A stretch of 64,000 nucleotides of DNA from an uncultured Aquimarina sp. (GCA_947499005.1 CANMML010000019.1:17411-81410); one strand, 5' to 3'. Positions 1 through 8,691 are shown, counted from the first letter of the stretch. Numbers and translations: made by a program. Notes: generated by a model not told the origin, from the sequence alone.

Positions 1-543
1 GCCAAAATTAAAGCCGATGAAAGGAGTGTTGTAAAAACCATTGTAAAAGCCGCCATTCCAATAAGGGCCAAATCCTCCGTTAAATCCATAAAAATTTCTA
101 AAACCACGATTCCAAAAAGGATAATAATTGTTGAAACCCCATGCATTGCCTCCAATAATATTAATTGTAGTATTCGAGTCATCGTAAGAATCTTCCCAGC
201 CAGGGTTGCTGACTACGGCATTATTTTCATTAGTATCGCTGTAGTTTCCACTAGAATAATTTTCAATATCTGTAAATACTTCAGCCTCTTCTTGCTCGAC
301 AGCTCGCAGTTCTTCAAGTTTTTTAGAAAAATAATTGTTGCCAATACTCGCTTGAGCAGGGGCATTAGTTACTTGCTGTTGAGGTCTTGCCTGTGGTGCA
401 GGTTTAGATCCAGAGTCCGCGTAAATTCCATCATCATCATACGTCACAGCTTGGTAAGACCCACAAGCGGTTATGCAAAGTGATAGAAATGCGAAAAATA
501 AACCTTTATAAAACGTTGTAGTGATGTTTTCTAGGAATCGCAT
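1..543 (-). CDS. Putative lipoprotein, cut by the left window edge
   Basis: This frame is missing from the ORF track because it runs off the edge. The minus strand is open from an ATG at 543 to base 1, giving 181 codons and no stop. The N-terminus is a lipoprotein signal (hydrophobic FFAFLSLCITAC with Cys in an ITAC lipobox, followed by GS), so export and lipid anchoring are likely. A Gln/Pro/Ala-rich stretch and an acidic stretch follow. The visible C-terminal part is very rich in Gly, Phe, Asn and Tyr (FNNYYPFWNRGF and similar). I recognise no domain. It is divergent from proS. Function unknown; the lipoprotein call is fairly secure. Confidence 0.75.
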   Translation of the reverse strand, partial: MRFLENITTTFYKGLFFAFLSLCITACGSYQAVTYDDDGIYADSGSKPAPQARPQQQVTNAPAQASIGNNYFSKKLEELRAVEQEEAEVFTDIENYSSGNYSDTNENNAVVSNPGWEDSYDDSNTTINIIGGNAWGFNNYYPFWNRGFRNFYGFNGGFGPYWNGGFYNGFYNTPFIGFNFG

Positions 544-558
544 ATCTATAGTTTTTAA

Positions 559-589
559 TTGTTGAACATTTTAAATTTAGTTAGTTTTG
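559..589 (+). promoter_or_regulatory. Candidate Bacteroidota promoter for proS
   Basis: TTG at 559-561, a 20-nt gap, then TAGTTTTG at 582-589, an exact TAnnTTTG match. The predicted start of transcription lies about 50 nt before the proS ATG at 643. Confidence 0.55.
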
Positions 590-642
590 CGCTAACCACA
601 AATTTAAAATATAAAGCACAATAGTTGTGCCAAAATAAGACT

Positions 643-2121
643 ATGGCTAAAGGATTAACAAAACGTAGTGAGGATTATTCGAAATGGTATAATGAATTGG
701 TAGTCAAAGCTGATTTAGCAGAGAATGCTGCCGTTCGTGGGTGTATGGTAATTAAGCCATATGGCTATGCTATTTGGGAAAAAATGCAAGCAGAGTTAGA
801 TAAGAAGTTTAAGGAAACAGGGCATCAAAATGCTTATTTCCCTCTTTTTGTTCCTAAAAGCTTGTTTGAAGCTGAAGAGAAAAATGCAGAAGGTTTTGCA
901 AAAGAATGTGCTGTAGTAACACACTATCGTTTAAAAGCCGATCCTGATAATGAAGGGAAGTTGATTGCTGACCCCGATGCTAAATTGGAAGAGGAACTAG
1001 TGGTGCGTCCTACTTCTGAAGCCATTATCTGGAATACTTATAAAGGTTGGATACAATCCTATAGAGATTTACCGATATTGGTTAATCAATGGGCTAATGT
1101 CGTTCGTTGGGAGATGCGTACTCGTTTATTTTTACGTACAGCCGAATTTTTATGGCAAGAAGGGCATACAGCTCATGCTACTAAAAAGGAAGCTTTAGCG
1201 GAAACGACTCAGATGAACCAGATTTATGCTGAATTTGTTCAGAATTTTATGGCGATTCCTGTAGTACAGGGACGTAAAACAGAATCAGAACGATTTGCTG
1301 GAGCCGATGATACATTCTGTATCGAAGCTTTAATGCAAGATGGGAAAGCATTACAGGCAGGAACTTCTCATTTCCTAGGACAGAATTTTGCTAAAGCTTT
1401 TGATGTAAAGTATACAACTAAAGAAGGAAAGCAAGAATATGTGTGGGCAACTTCTTGGGGGGTGTCAACACGTCTAATGGGAGCTTTAATCATGACACAT
1501 AGTGATGATCAAGGTTTAGTATTGCCGCCAAATTTAGCGCCAACACAAGTAGTTATTGTGCCTATATATAAAGGAGAAGAGCAGTTGGCTCAAATTTCCG
1601 AAGTAGCTAACGGAATTGTAGAAGAATTAAGAGCGCTAGGGATTTCTGTGAAGTTTGATGATAGAGACACTATGCGTCCAGGAGCAAAGTTTGCAGAATA
1701 TGAGTTGAAAGGAGTGCCGTTGCGAATTGCAATTGGTCCAAAAGATCTTGAAAAAGGTCAAGTTGAGTTGGCTCGTCGTGATAATTTGACAAAGACTGCT
1801 GTTGTAAGAGAAGGTATAGGAATGCATATCAAAGACTTGTTGAATGAAATTCAAGAGGCTTTATTCGATAAGGCATTAACTTATAGAAACGAGCACATCA
1901 CAGAAGTAAATTCTTTTGATGAGTTTAAAGAAGTGTTAGAAACTAAAGGAGGGTTTATTTCTGCTCATTGGGACGGAGCCATAGAGACAGAGGCTAAAAT
2001 AAAAGAGTTAACAAAGGCAACGATACGTTGTATTCCTTTCGAATTTAAGGAAGAAGAAGGAGTTTGTGTGTATTCTGGAGCTCCTTCAAAAACACGTGTA
2101 TTATTTGCAAAAGCATACTAA
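643..2121 (+). CDS. proS: Prolyl-tRNA synthetase (eukaryote/archaeal-type)
   Basis: This enzyme charges tRNA-Pro with proline in the cytosol. The protein begins [20 protein letters not shown], the characteristic start of the short (about 490 residue) ProS form that lacks the bacterial editing insertion; this form is usual in Bacteroidota. Class II synthetase features are visible: the VVRPTSEA segment, the [14 protein letters not shown] segment and an anticodon-binding C-terminal half. The ORF track starts at a TTG at 625, but the family start is the ATG at 643, giving 492 residues. Two tRNA-Glu genes and rpsT follow, so the neighbourhood is translational. Identification is secure. Confidence 0.96.
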   Translation: MAKGLTKRSEDYSKWYNELVVKADLAENAAVRGCMVIKPYGYAIWEKMQAELDKKFKETGHQNAYFPLFVPKSLFEAEEKNAEGFAKECAVVTHYRLKADPDNEGKLIADPDAKLEEELVVRPTSEAIIWNTYKGWIQSYRDLPILVNQWANVVRWEMRTRLFLRTAEFLWQEGHTAHATKKEALAETTQMNQIYAEFVQNFMAIPVVQGRKTESERFAGADDTFCIEALMQDGKALQAGTSHFLGQNFAKAFDVKYTTKEGKQEYVWATSWGVSTRLMGALIMTHSDDQGLVLPPNLAPTQVVIVPIYKGEEQLAQISEVANGIVEELRALGISVKFDDRDTMRPGAKFAEYELKGVPLRIAIGPKDLEKGQVELARRDNLTKTAVVREGIGMHIKDLLNEIQEALFDKALTYRNEHITEVNSFDEFKEVLETKGGFISAHWDGAIETEAKIKELTKATIRCIPFEFKEEEGVCVYSGAPSKTRVLFAKAY

Positions 2122-2166
2122 GATATCAAAAGAAATTTTTTTTGAAAAAACTTTTGAATGCAGTGC

Positions 2167-2196
2167 TTGCGGAATAGAAAATTAGATGTATATTTG
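2167..2196 (+). promoter_or_regulatory. Promoter of the tRNA-Glu pair
   Basis: TTG at 2167-2169, exactly 19 nt, then TATATTTG at 2189-2196. This is a textbook Bacteroidota TTG-N19-TAnnTTTG promoter about 18 nt before the first tRNA. Confidence 0.75.
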
Positions 2197-2214
2197 CATC
2201 CGCATTTACGGCAT

Positions 2215-2286
2215 GGCCCGTTCGTCTATCGGTTAGGACATCAGGTTTTCATCCTGGGAAGAGGGGTTCGATTCCCCTACGGGCTA
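2215..2286 (+). tRNA. tRNA-Glu (anticodon TTC)
   Basis: A cloverleaf can be folded by eye: GGCCCGT pairs with ACGGGCT in the acceptor stem (one G-T pair), the anticodon loop TTTTCAT gives TTC, and the T-arm GGGGTTCGATTCCCC is canonical. CCA is not encoded. A second identical copy follows about 107 nt downstream. Confidence 0.97.
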
Positions 2287-2393
2287 CGATACTTAAACAA
2301 GAATTCAAAATGTAGAATTCAAGATTATACGGATACTCTAGTAGTGTTTAATTGTAAAATCTTAATTTAGCGTTTTCAATTCGTAATTTGTAT

Positions 2394-2465
2394 GGCCCGT
2401 TCGTCTATCGGTTAGGACATCAGGTTTTCATCCTGGGAAGAGGGGTTCGATTCCCCTACGGGCTA
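2394..2465 (+). tRNA. tRNA-Glu (anticodon TTC), second identical copy
   Basis: This copy is identical to the one at 2215-2286 over all 72 nt. The spacer between them has no obvious promoter of its own, so both are probably cut from one precursor. rpsT begins 31 nt downstream. Confidence 0.97.
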
Positions 2466-2496
2466 CATTTTTTGAAGAAATTAAAAAAATAATCAC

Positions 2497-2745
2497 ATGG
2501 CAAACCATAAGTCAGCTTTAAAGAGAATTAGAAGTAACGAAGCTAAGAGATTAAGAAATAGGTATCAACATAAATCTACACGTACTGCTATCAAGAAGTT
2601 GCGTGAAGCTGGTAAAGAAGAGGCAGAATCTTTATTACCAAATGTTATTGCTATGGTAGATAAGTTAGCTAAAAATAACATCATCCATAAAAATAAAGCG
2701 GCTAATACAAAGTCGAAATTAACGAAGTACGTTACTTCGTTATAA
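2497..2745 (+). CDS. rpsT: 30S ribosomal protein S20
   Basis: S20 is a primary 16S rRNA-binding protein of the small subunit. The 82-residue, Lys/Arg-rich sequence starts MANHKSALKRIRSNEAKRLRN, the family signature, and carries the conserved NIIHKNKAANTKSKLTK segment near the C-terminus. Length and composition match the family. It lies 31 nt after a tRNA-Glu gene and is followed directly by a strong hairpin terminator. In some bacteria S20 represses its own translation, but nothing here tests that. Confidence 0.97.
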   Translation: MANHKSALKRIRSNEAKRLRNRYQHKSTRTAIKKLREAGKEEAESLLPNVIAMVDKLAKNNIIHKNKAANTKSKLTKYVTSL

Positions 2746-2770
2746 TAGTTGATATCTTCAAAAATATTAC

Positions 2771-2806
2771 AACTCTCTTTTCTTTAAGGAAAGGGAGTTT
2801 TTGTTT
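2771..2806 (+). terminator. Rho-independent terminator of rpsT
   Basis: The inverted repeat AACTCTCTTT...AAAGGGAGTT (one G-T pair) is followed by TTTTGTTTT, 25 nt past the rpsT stop. Confidence 0.85.
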
Positions 2807-3066
2807 TATCTACCCGCTAAATCCTACACAATACAGGAGCCTTTAGGTAATTGGCACTACTCTACATAAACTTTATTATATTACATTTTCATCCTAATCA
2901 TATAATCGTCTAGGATCAAGGTGAAATATTGTGGAATATTAATAATATTTCCATTTCTGTCAATCCATAGACTATAGTGACATGGAGTGACGTATTTTAG
3001 TCCATTCTTCTTTATTTTACCCCATTGTCTGTATAGTTGCTAAAACGATTTCGTAAATCAGAAATA
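2807..3066. other. Intergenic stretch without a visible gene
   Basis: About 260 nt between the rpsT terminator and the GH16 agarase start. It is AT-rich with stops in all frames. I see no clear TAnnTTTG box or long inverted repeat. It presumably holds the agarase promoter, which I cannot place. Confidence 0.6.
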
Positions 3067-4338
3067 ATGAAAGTACGAGAAAAAGACATTTTATTAGGCT
3101 TGTCAATGCTGGCACTTGTAGCTTGTAGTAGCGATAGTGAAGAAGTAGTTAGAGCTAATGACGATGTTACTCCGGTTAATCAACCTAAAGAGGATGAACT
3201 CCCCGAAGAAGAGCTTCCTGTAGAAAACCCTTATGATGAAATTCTTTACGACGAAAGTTTACCCTATGATCAGATACCAGTACTGGCGACAATAGCGTCA
3301 GGAAAAACATGGGTGTTTCAGCCCGAACCATCTGACGATTTTAATTACACCTTTGAAGAAACAGATGGTCGAGTAGATTTTGGCCCCAATAATAAATGGT
3401 ATAATTTTTATCATGATTTGTGGGATGGCCCAGGGACAACGTATTGGAAGTATGATCACGTATCTGTAGATGGTAATGATTTAGTGATAAGATCGTCAAG
3501 AAGGGTTATAGGAAATGAATCGGAACCTAGATTTAATTTACCTCCTAAAATGAATCTTCCAGATCAAGGAGTTAGTACAGGTAGTATTACGGGAAATAAT
3601 AGAGTGCAATGGCCTGTTTTTGTAGAAGCTAAAGTAAGCGTTGCAGATATGTCATTAGCATCTGATGTGTGGTTATTAAGTGCCGATAATAAACAAGAAA
3701 TAGATATTATAGAGTGTTGGGGTGGAGACGAGAATGGAAACCAGTTGTTCTCTAACGTTATTCACTTAGCGCACCATTCTTTTGTGAGACCACCAGATTT
3801 TCAAGATTATCAGCCTAGAGATTTAGGGATTTTCTATAGACGAGATGGAGTCAGTAGTTGGGGAGAGTTTCATTATAATGGAGGAGATCGTAAATATACA
3901 CATGTTGGTGTTAATTGGATAAGTCCAATTCATTTAGAATATTATATTGATGGAAGAATAGTTAGGGCTCTGTATGATAAAGCTGTAGCTACAAAAAGAG
4001 GCAATGAGTGGACCTATGGATATCCAACGATGAGTAATGGAGTAGTCGTAGATACAGATTCCTCAACAGGATTTCAAGCCCTGGTAGAACATTCAACTTC
4101 TAGTTCATACTCTTTTGATAAGTTGAAAGCGGCAAGTGATGTTTCGGAAGTAAGTATTATAGACCCATATAATTATCAAGATGGAGGGGGAATGGGGACT
4201 GAAAAGGATATTATAATTAATGTGGAATCTCAAACATGGCAAGCTGCTGCTGGAAGAATACCAACAAATGCAGAACTAGAAGATCCTGAAAAAAATACAA
4301 TGAAAGTGGATTGGATTAGAGTCTTTAAGCCTATGTAA
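3067..4338 (+). CDS. GH16 beta-agarase, outer-membrane lipoprotein
   Basis: This is predicted to cleave beta-1,4 bonds in agarose at the cell surface. The track start at 3037 is a TTG; the ATG at 3067 gives a proper lipoprotein signal (LLGLSMLALVAC, then SSDSEE) and a 423-residue protein. After an acidic Pro/Glu linker comes a GH16 domain with the beta-bulge active-site motif EIDIIE (nucleophile about E211, acid/base about E216). The segments IHLAHHSFVRPPDFQDYQP, DIIINVESQTW and MKVDWIRVFKP match the GH16 beta-agarase subgroup as I know it from Zobellia AgaA/AgaB. There is no CBM or T9SS tail, so the anchoring mode differs from the other agar enzymes here. Porphyranase activity is the main alternative. 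Confidence 0.88.
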   Translation: MKVREKDILLGLSMLALVACSSDSEEVVRANDDVTPVNQPKEDELPEEELPVENPYDEILYDESLPYDQIPVLATIASGKTWVFQPEPSDDFNYTFEETDGRVDFGPNNKWYNFYHDLWDGPGTTYWKYDHVSVDGNDLVIRSSRRVIGNESEPRFNLPPKMNLPDQGVSTGSITGNNRVQWPVFVEAKVSVADMSLASDVWLLSADNKQEIDIIECWGGDENGNQLFSNVIHLAHHSFVRPPDFQDYQPRDLGIFYRRDGVSSWGEFHYNGGDRKYTHVGVNWISPIHLEYYIDGRIVRALYDKAVATKRGNEWTYGYPTMSNGVVVDTDSSTGFQALVEHSTSSSYSFDKLKAASDVSEVSIIDPYNYQDGGGMGTEKDIIINVESQTWQAAAGRIPTNAELEDPEKNTMKVDWIRVFKPM

Positions 4339-4374
4339 AAAAAGTATAATTATTTTTAGGGTTGGTAAGTTTTA

Positions 4375-5148
4375 CTAACCCTTTTTTAATGCATTTACTT
4401 CATTCCCTAACCGTTGAATGGCTAATTGCAAATCATGAATGCTAGCACTTTCTTCAGGAGAATTGATGTCAAATGTTAGTTTACTCTTTACCTCCCATAT
4501 TTCTTGAATTTCGGTAGCGTCAATTTCAATTGGAGGATATAACGTATTTAATGAAATCAATGTTATAGAAGTTGGTTGTTGTTTGTTAATTTCTACCTTT
4601 TTTACCAGAACACTATCCTTTAGGACAATAACATGAATGTTATTATTTGAAAGATTTTGTATGTTATCAACTGCTTTACCAATAACCCATTCTTTGGGTT
4701 TAAAAGTAGGAAACATACTATCTCCTTGAATTTGGAACCCTCTAAAGCTAGCATTTTTAAACTCAGGCAAAGGAAAATTGAAAGCTGGTAATTCGTGATA
4801 CCAATGTGGTTCTTGAATATTAGAAGGGTATCCTGCTGAGGCTTTAACATCAACAAGCACCATATTTTCATTTTCATTAGTATCTACCGTTACTAATTTG
4901 GGACTAACATCAATATTTTGAGCGCTAATTGTTTTGATGGCACTCATGCCATAAATCCAAAGTGGATTTATTCCGAATACTTTTGTAAGTATAGCAACGG
5001 TATATCCCGTAATTTTTGTACGACCTCGTTCGATATCGGCAATATTGTTTTTAATTCCCAAGGTTTCAGCAAACTGTTTTTGAGTGAGATTATGCTGATC
5101 TCTAATGCTTTTGAGTCTTTTTGCCGCTAATGCTTCTAGGTTTTCCAT
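4375..5148 (-). CDS. HTH transcriptional repressor with S24 (LexA/CI-like) protease domain
   Basis: An XRE-type helix-turn-helix (about residues 8-65, LTQKQFAETLGIKNNIADIERG) precedes an S24 peptidase-like domain. The self-cleavage elements are present: an Ala-Gly site in KASAGYP (A105-G106), the catalytic Ser in GDSMFPT (S144) and the Lys in VLVKKVE (K183/K184). Such proteins repress neighbouring genes until cleavage, commonly on RecA activation. It is divergent from the 5255 gene, with palindromes between them. The C-terminal 30 residues look helical. No phage genes lie nearby, so this is not evidently a prophage repressor. Domain call is strong; the trigger and targets are inferred. Confidence 0.88.
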   Translation of the reverse strand: MENLEALAAKRLKSIRDQHNLTQKQFAETLGIKNNIADIERGRTKITGYTVAILTKVFGINPLWIYGMSAIKTISAQNIDVSPKLVTVDTNENENMVLVDVKASAGYPSNIQEPHWYHELPAFNFPLPEFKNASFRGFQIQGDSMFPTFKPKEWVIGKAVDNIQNLSNNNIHVIVLKDSVLVKKVEINKQQPTSITLISLNTLYPPIEIDATEIQEIWEVKSKLTFDINSPEESASIHDLQLAIQRLGNEVNALKKG

Positions 5149-5169
5149 GCTATAAAGGTATTGTATTTA

Positions 5170-5182
5170 TGGAATATTTCCA
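5170..5182. promoter_or_regulatory. Operator candidate O1 (TGGAA-TAT-TTCCA)
   Basis: A perfect inverted repeat with 3-nt centre, 22 nt upstream of the S24 repressor start. It shares the TGGAA/TTGGA half-site with the 5226-5244 palindrome. Confidence 0.5.
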
Positions 5183-5200
5183 ATTTTATGGATTTTTGTA

Positions 5201-5230
5201 TTGTTTAATTGAATAAAATATCTACTTTTG
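5201..5230 (+). promoter_or_regulatory. Promoter of the DUF559-like gene
   Basis: TTG at 5201-5203, 19 nt, then TACTTTTG at 5223-5230, an exact fit to the Bacteroidota consensus. The -7 box is overlapped by operator candidate O2, which is how a repressor would be expected to block it. Confidence 0.65.
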
Positions 5231-5244
5231 GAATAAATCCAAAA
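5226..5244. promoter_or_regulatory. Operator candidate O2 (TTTTGGA-ATAAA-TCCAAAA)
   Basis: A perfect 7-5-7 inverted repeat that overlaps the -7 box and likely transcription start of the 5255 gene. It probably binds the divergent S24 repressor. Confidence 0.55.
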
Positions 5245-5254
5245 ACATGGAATT

Positions 5255-5620
5255 ATGGTTAGTTTATTTAGAGGTGGTCAAAGGAGTTTTAAAACAACAC
5301 ATATGCTTTATCAATCTGTGACAGGTCTAACAGCTTTAGAAGAACTTATCGATAGGGAAGACATCAAAATGATGAATTTTAGTAAAGATGTTATTATAGG
5401 AAATTATAAATTTCAATATTTCTCTAAGGCTTATGGAGTAGGATTGCAAATCGATTCCCTTAATTCATATGAGGAAGATGTTTATAATATGGAAGGGATA
5501 AAACAGTTTAGTATCCCTAGTTTAAATATCAATGTCTTAAAAATTAGTGATTATCAATTATTAACTGATTTAGATGAAATCGCGAGGGTATTGAGAAGGA
5601 TCAAGGCTAGGGTGAATTAA
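5255..5620 (+). CDS. Small protein with weak resemblance to DUF559/Vsr-like endonuclease fold
   Basis: 121 residues, no signal peptide. The second half (YKFQYFSKAYGVGLQID..., then LNINVLKISDYQLLTDLDEI) lines up by eye with the DUF559 pattern in which a beta strand carrying EIDG-x-H is followed by a strand ending in RI-x-D and a last helix. Here the catalytic Glu position reads Gln (LQIDS) and the His is missing, so it may be an inactive relative. It is divergent from the S24 repressor, and its promoter carries a palindromic operator, so it is probably that repressor's target. The fold assignment is my inference and needs a profile search; otherwise call it hypothetical. Confidence 0.45.
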   Translation: MVSLFRGGQRSFKTTHMLYQSVTGLTALEELIDREDIKMMNFSKDVIIGNYKFQYFSKAYGVGLQIDSLNSYEEDVYNMEGIKQFSIPSLNINVLKISDYQLLTDLDEIARVLRRIKARVN

Positions 5621-5735
5621 CCGTTCATAGATGTTTTATGGATTTCGTAGGATAAATACGGTTTTTTAGCAAATTGGAAATATGAGTAGTTTTTAATTTC
5701 ATAATTTTGAATTTGAACACTAACTCAAATAAATT

Positions 5736-6167
5736 ATGAAAAAGGTTGTAATTACATTATCTGCCGTATTAGCTTTAGGTCTTGTTTCATGTAGAGAAAC
5801 TGCCAAAAAAGCTGGTGATGCAGCTAATACTGCTGTAGAAGCAACAAAAGACGCTACGGGGAATGCAGCAGAAGCTACGAAGGATGCAGCAGGAAATGTT
5901 GTAGACGCTGCTAAGAACGCAACAAATAGCGCTGTAGAAGCAACAAAAGATGCTGCTGGTAATGTAGTAGAGGCAGGGAAAGATGCAGCTAACGCTGCAG
6001 GAGATGCGGTAAAGAATACTGCAGAAGGAGCATTAAAAGCAGGAAAAGATGCAGCTAATGCAGCTGGAGATGCTGTAAATGATGCTGCTAAAGAAGCAGA
6101 AGGGAAGGCTAGTGATTTACTAGGAGGTAAATCTCATCACTCTCACAAAGAAGCAGGTCAAAAATAA
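5736..6167 (+). CDS. Ala/Lys-rich repetitive lipoprotein (LEA-like repeats)
   Basis: A 143-residue protein with a lipoprotein signal (VLALGLVSC, Cys19). The mature part is almost entirely degenerate 11-residue repeats of the type KDAAGNVVEA / KDAANAAGDA, followed by a His-rich end (SHHSHKE). Such repeats form amphipathic helices and resemble LEA proteins linked to stress or desiccation in other organisms; a structural role in the periplasm or envelope is an inference. A TAATTTTG box lies at 5702-5709. The gene is monocistronic and ends in a very strong terminator shared with convergent mgsA. Confidence 0.75.
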   Translation: MKKVVITLSAVLALGLVSCRETAKKAGDAANTAVEATKDATGNAAEATKDAAGNVVDAAKNATNSAVEATKDAAGNVVEAGKDAANAAGDAVKNTAEGALKAGKDAANAAGDAVNDAAKEAEGKASDLLGGKSHHSHKEAGQK

Positions 6168-6188
6168 GAACTCTTTTTTGTAAAAAAC

Positions 6189-6219
6189 AAAGGGCGTTGC
6201 TTTTAAAGCAACGCCCTTT
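6189..6219. terminator. Bidirectional terminator between 5736 gene and mgsA
   Basis: Perfect GC-rich arms AAAGGGCGTTGC / GCAACGCCCTTT separated by a short T/A loop, with T runs on both strands. The flanking genes are convergent. Confidence 0.92.
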
Positions 6220-6225
6220 TATCTT

Positions 6226-6594
6226 TTATAAGTTTAAGCCTTTTAATAGTAAACTTGCAGAGGCAGGATTTGTAGCCAAGGGCACATCATACACATCACA
6301 CAAGCGCATTAACATAAAAATATCAGGTTCATGAGGGTGTTTTGCAAGTGGGTCTCTAAAGAAAAGTACCATGTCAATATTTCCTTCAGCTACCATTGCT
6401 GCAATTTGTGCATCACCTCCTAAAGGACCTGATTTTAATGCGTTAACTTCATAACCAGCACTTTTCGCCTTTTGGCCCGTCGTACCTGTAGATACTAATT
6501 TTATCCCTTTGTGAATTAATATCTCTTTATGAGTATTTAAAAACTGAACCATTTCAGCTTTTTTACCATCATGAGCTATAATTGCGATTTTCAT
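6226..6594 (-). CDS. mgsA: Methylglyoxal synthase
   Basis: This enzyme converts dihydroxyacetone phosphate to methylglyoxal and phosphate, a bypass of lower glycolysis used when phosphate is short. The 122-residue length is slightly below the E. coli enzyme. Family motifs are visible: IIAHDGKK at the start, LVSTGTTG for phosphate binding, SGPLGGDAQIAAMV and FFRDPL...HPHEPDI. A minus-strand TATTTTTG box at 6612-6619 fits a promoter about 18 nt before the ATG. It sits between two agarase-type GH16 genes with no evident link beyond sugar catabolism. Identification is secure. Confidence 0.95.
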   Translation of the reverse strand: MKIAIIAHDGKKAEMVQFLNTHKEILIHKGIKLVSTGTTGQKAKSAGYEVNALKSGPLGGDAQIAAMVAEGNIDMVLFFRDPLAKHPHEPDIFMLMRLCDVYDVPLATNPASASLLLKGLNL

Positions 6595-6629
6595 TTAAGT
6601 CTCTCTTTTTTCAAAAATAACTAAAAAAT

Positions 6630-6658
6630 GAAGGCGACCTTTTGTAAAGGCCGCCTTC
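6630..6658 (-). terminator. Terminator of the GH16-CBM6 gene
   Basis: Arms GAAGGCGACCTTT / AAAGGCCGCCTTC with a short loop, followed on the minus strand by CATTTTTTAG. It lies just past the stop of the 6682 gene. Confidence 0.85.
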
Positions 6659-6681
6659 TATAAAATAATTTAAAGGATGGT

Positions 6682-8691
6682 TTATTTTTTGATAATTTTA
6701 AATGTTTCCGATCCTTCGACATTCAAGAAGTATACTCCAGAAGTCAATGATGATACATCAATATTATTATTGCTACCATCTATTTGACCTATTGCAATAC
6801 TGCTTCCATCAATACTATAAAGAGTATAAGATGTCGATGCATTAAGTCCTTCTACAAAAATGCTGTCCGTTGTAGGGTTTGGATAAACGTATACATTTCC
6901 TATGCTTGAAGCATCACTGATAGATTTAGAAGCACTAGCAGGAGTGAAATTAATTTTATCTAAATTCCACTGCCATTGATTCGACCCAGAAGCATTAATT
7001 CTTACCGTATGTGAACCAGCTGTTAAAGCTATAGTTCCTCCAGAGCGTCCTGTGTAATTGCTCCAAGAACCATTGTTAGGAATATTGGTAGTGTCTACTA
7101 AATTTCCGTCAACCAACATTTGAATTTGGGCATTGTCTGAAGGAGTAGTGATTAGGTAAGAAACATCATAGTTTCCTGTTGCAGCTACATTAATATTATA
7201 TAACATGAAATCCCCACTATTAACATAGTTAATAGCAGTTCCTGCAGCATTAGCACCCAATCCAGGTCCACCAGCAAAGCTATCATTAAATGTTCCATTA
7301 GTAGAAGTAAAGTCTTCTGCTTCAATAGTGAAAGCTTGAGCTGTAGCTCCTCCGCCTCCATTATTTGGCGGATTACCACCTACTTTTTCTAGTGTTATTT
7401 TATCTAAATTCCACTGCCATGTATTGCTACCAGATGCCGTAATTCTAATCGTTTGATTACCTGAACCAAGATTAATAGTGTTGCTAGCATCTAAGTTCCC
7501 GAAACTACTCCAAGAACCATTATTAGGGACATTAGTAGTAACGGTAGTTCCTCCATTAGACAATTGAATTTGCGCATTGCTAGATGGTGTAGAAATTTGA
7601 TATGAGATTTCATAAGTACCAGCACTAGGAATATTTACGTTGTATTCTGTAAAATCACCTGCGTTTACATAATTGATAATAGTACCAGCGTTGTTAACAC
7701 CTAATCCAGGTCCACCAGCAAAACCATCATTGAAAGTTCCGCCTGTATTGTTGAAGTTTTCAGCTTCAATAACTAACGTATCTCCAGACGAACCACCATT
7801 TCCAGGGTCAGATCCTCCTCCGCCTCCGCCAGAGCCATTTTCTAGTTTATAAGTATGTACCCAATCCACTTTCATTGTATTGATAGAATCATCAGTTAAA
7901 TGACTCTTTACAGCAACTCCACCTAAGAAGTTTTCATCATCTGTCCATAAATCCCAAATTAGATTTAAGTCTCTTGAAAAACGAATTTCAGGATAATTTT
8001 GACCTCCACGATCTTGTCCTACAGTTACACTTCCTGCTGCTTCACCATCTAAATAGAAAGTCATATTTTTCTCATCTTTCCACCAAACACCTACGGTATG
8101 GTATTCTTCATTCCAACGAACCCCTCTTTTAGGATTATTTGAAGACAAATTTCTATTATCAAAATTATCGGCATTCCTTACAGTAAATCCATTGGTTGCC
8201 TGAAAATATTGAGAGTTCATTTGCCAAGGGAAATTAGGTTGACAACCACAACTTGGTCTCGAGTTATTTTCGATAACATCAATCTCATCACGATTATTAA
8301 TATCTCCGTTGTTTAACCAAAAAGTATTGTATGCAGATAGGTGTGCAGTAATGATACTACATTCTGTATACATTGGGTAAGTAATTTGAGCTTTAGAATA
8401 AATTCTAGAACTTTGAAAGAATAAAGGGTCGGGACCAAGGGTTGCTTTAATCCATAGGTTACCATTCGATACCCCCGAATTTTCTGCAATCATTTTAGTA
8501 GGAGTACCAGGGTAGTCCCATAAAACTTTTTCCCATTTATTATCATCAAAACCATTATTGAATTCATCGGTCATTTCGGGTACTTCTACCCACACCTTTC
8601 CTTGGGGAGGTGTTGGTTGAGCATAAACGCTACAAACGATTGCAGAAAAGCCTGCAATAAGCGTAAAGAGTGTTGTTTTTTTTGTTTCCAT
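6682..8691 (-). CDS. Secreted GH16 agarase/porphyranase with two CBM6 domains and T9SS tail
   Basis: This 669-residue enzyme should hydrolyse a red-algal galactan outside the cell. Order: signal peptide ending near VYAQ; GH16 domain (about 30-285) with active-site motif EIDVIE (E136, E141) and the closing NTMKVDWVHTYKL; a Gly-rich linker; CBM6 (about 308-437); a Gly/Pro linker; a second CBM6 (about 455-583); and a T9SS sorting tail (about 597-669, YPNPTTDSIFVEG ... GVYFLNVEGSETFKIIKK). CBM6 commonly binds agar chain ends in agarases. The NFWLNNG/IENNSRP region differs from the lipoprotein agarase at 3067, so the two may take different substrates (agarose versus porphyran). Fold is secure; exact substrate is not. 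Confidence 0.9.
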   Translation of the reverse strand: METKKTTLFTLIAGFSAIVCSVYAQPTPPQGKVWVEVPEMTDEFNNGFDDNKWEKVLWDYPGTPTKMIAENSGVSNGNLWIKATLGPDPLFFQSSRIYSKAQITYPMYTECSIITAHLSAYNTFWLNNGDINNRDEIDVIENNSRPSCGCQPNFPWQMNSQYFQATNGFTVRNADNFDNRNLSSNNPKRGVRWNEEYHTVGVWWKDEKNMTFYLDGEAAGSVTVGQDRGGQNYPEIRFSRDLNLIWDLWTDDENFLGGVAVKSHLTDDSINTMKVDWVHTYKLENGSGGGGGGSDPGNGGSSGDTLVIEAENFNNTGGTFNDGFAGGPGLGVNNAGTIINYVNAGDFTEYNVNIPSAGTYEISYQISTPSSNAQIQLSNGGTTVTTNVPNNGSWSSFGNLDASNTINLGSGNQTIRITASGSNTWQWNLDKITLEKVGGNPPNNGGGGATAQAFTIEAEDFTSTNGTFNDSFAGGPGLGANAAGTAINYVNSGDFMLYNINVAATGNYDVSYLITTPSDNAQIQMLVDGNLVDTTNIPNNGSWSNYTGRSGGTIALTAGSHTVRINASGSNQWQWNLDKINFTPASASKSISDASSIGNVYVYPNPTTDSIFVEGLNASTSYTLYSIDGSSIAIGQIDGSNNNIDVSSLTSGVYFLNVEGSETFKIIKK

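Noticed and set aside
292-483. 63-aa plus-strand ORF
   Set aside because: It is the shadow of the edge-truncated lipoprotein on the minus strand, which has a proper signal peptide.
625-642. TTG start of the ProS ORF in the track
   Set aside because: The family N-terminus begins at the ATG at 643.
4375-6167. A prophage remnant around the S24 repressor
   Set aside because: No integrase, structural, lysis or replication gene and no att-like repeats are nearby.
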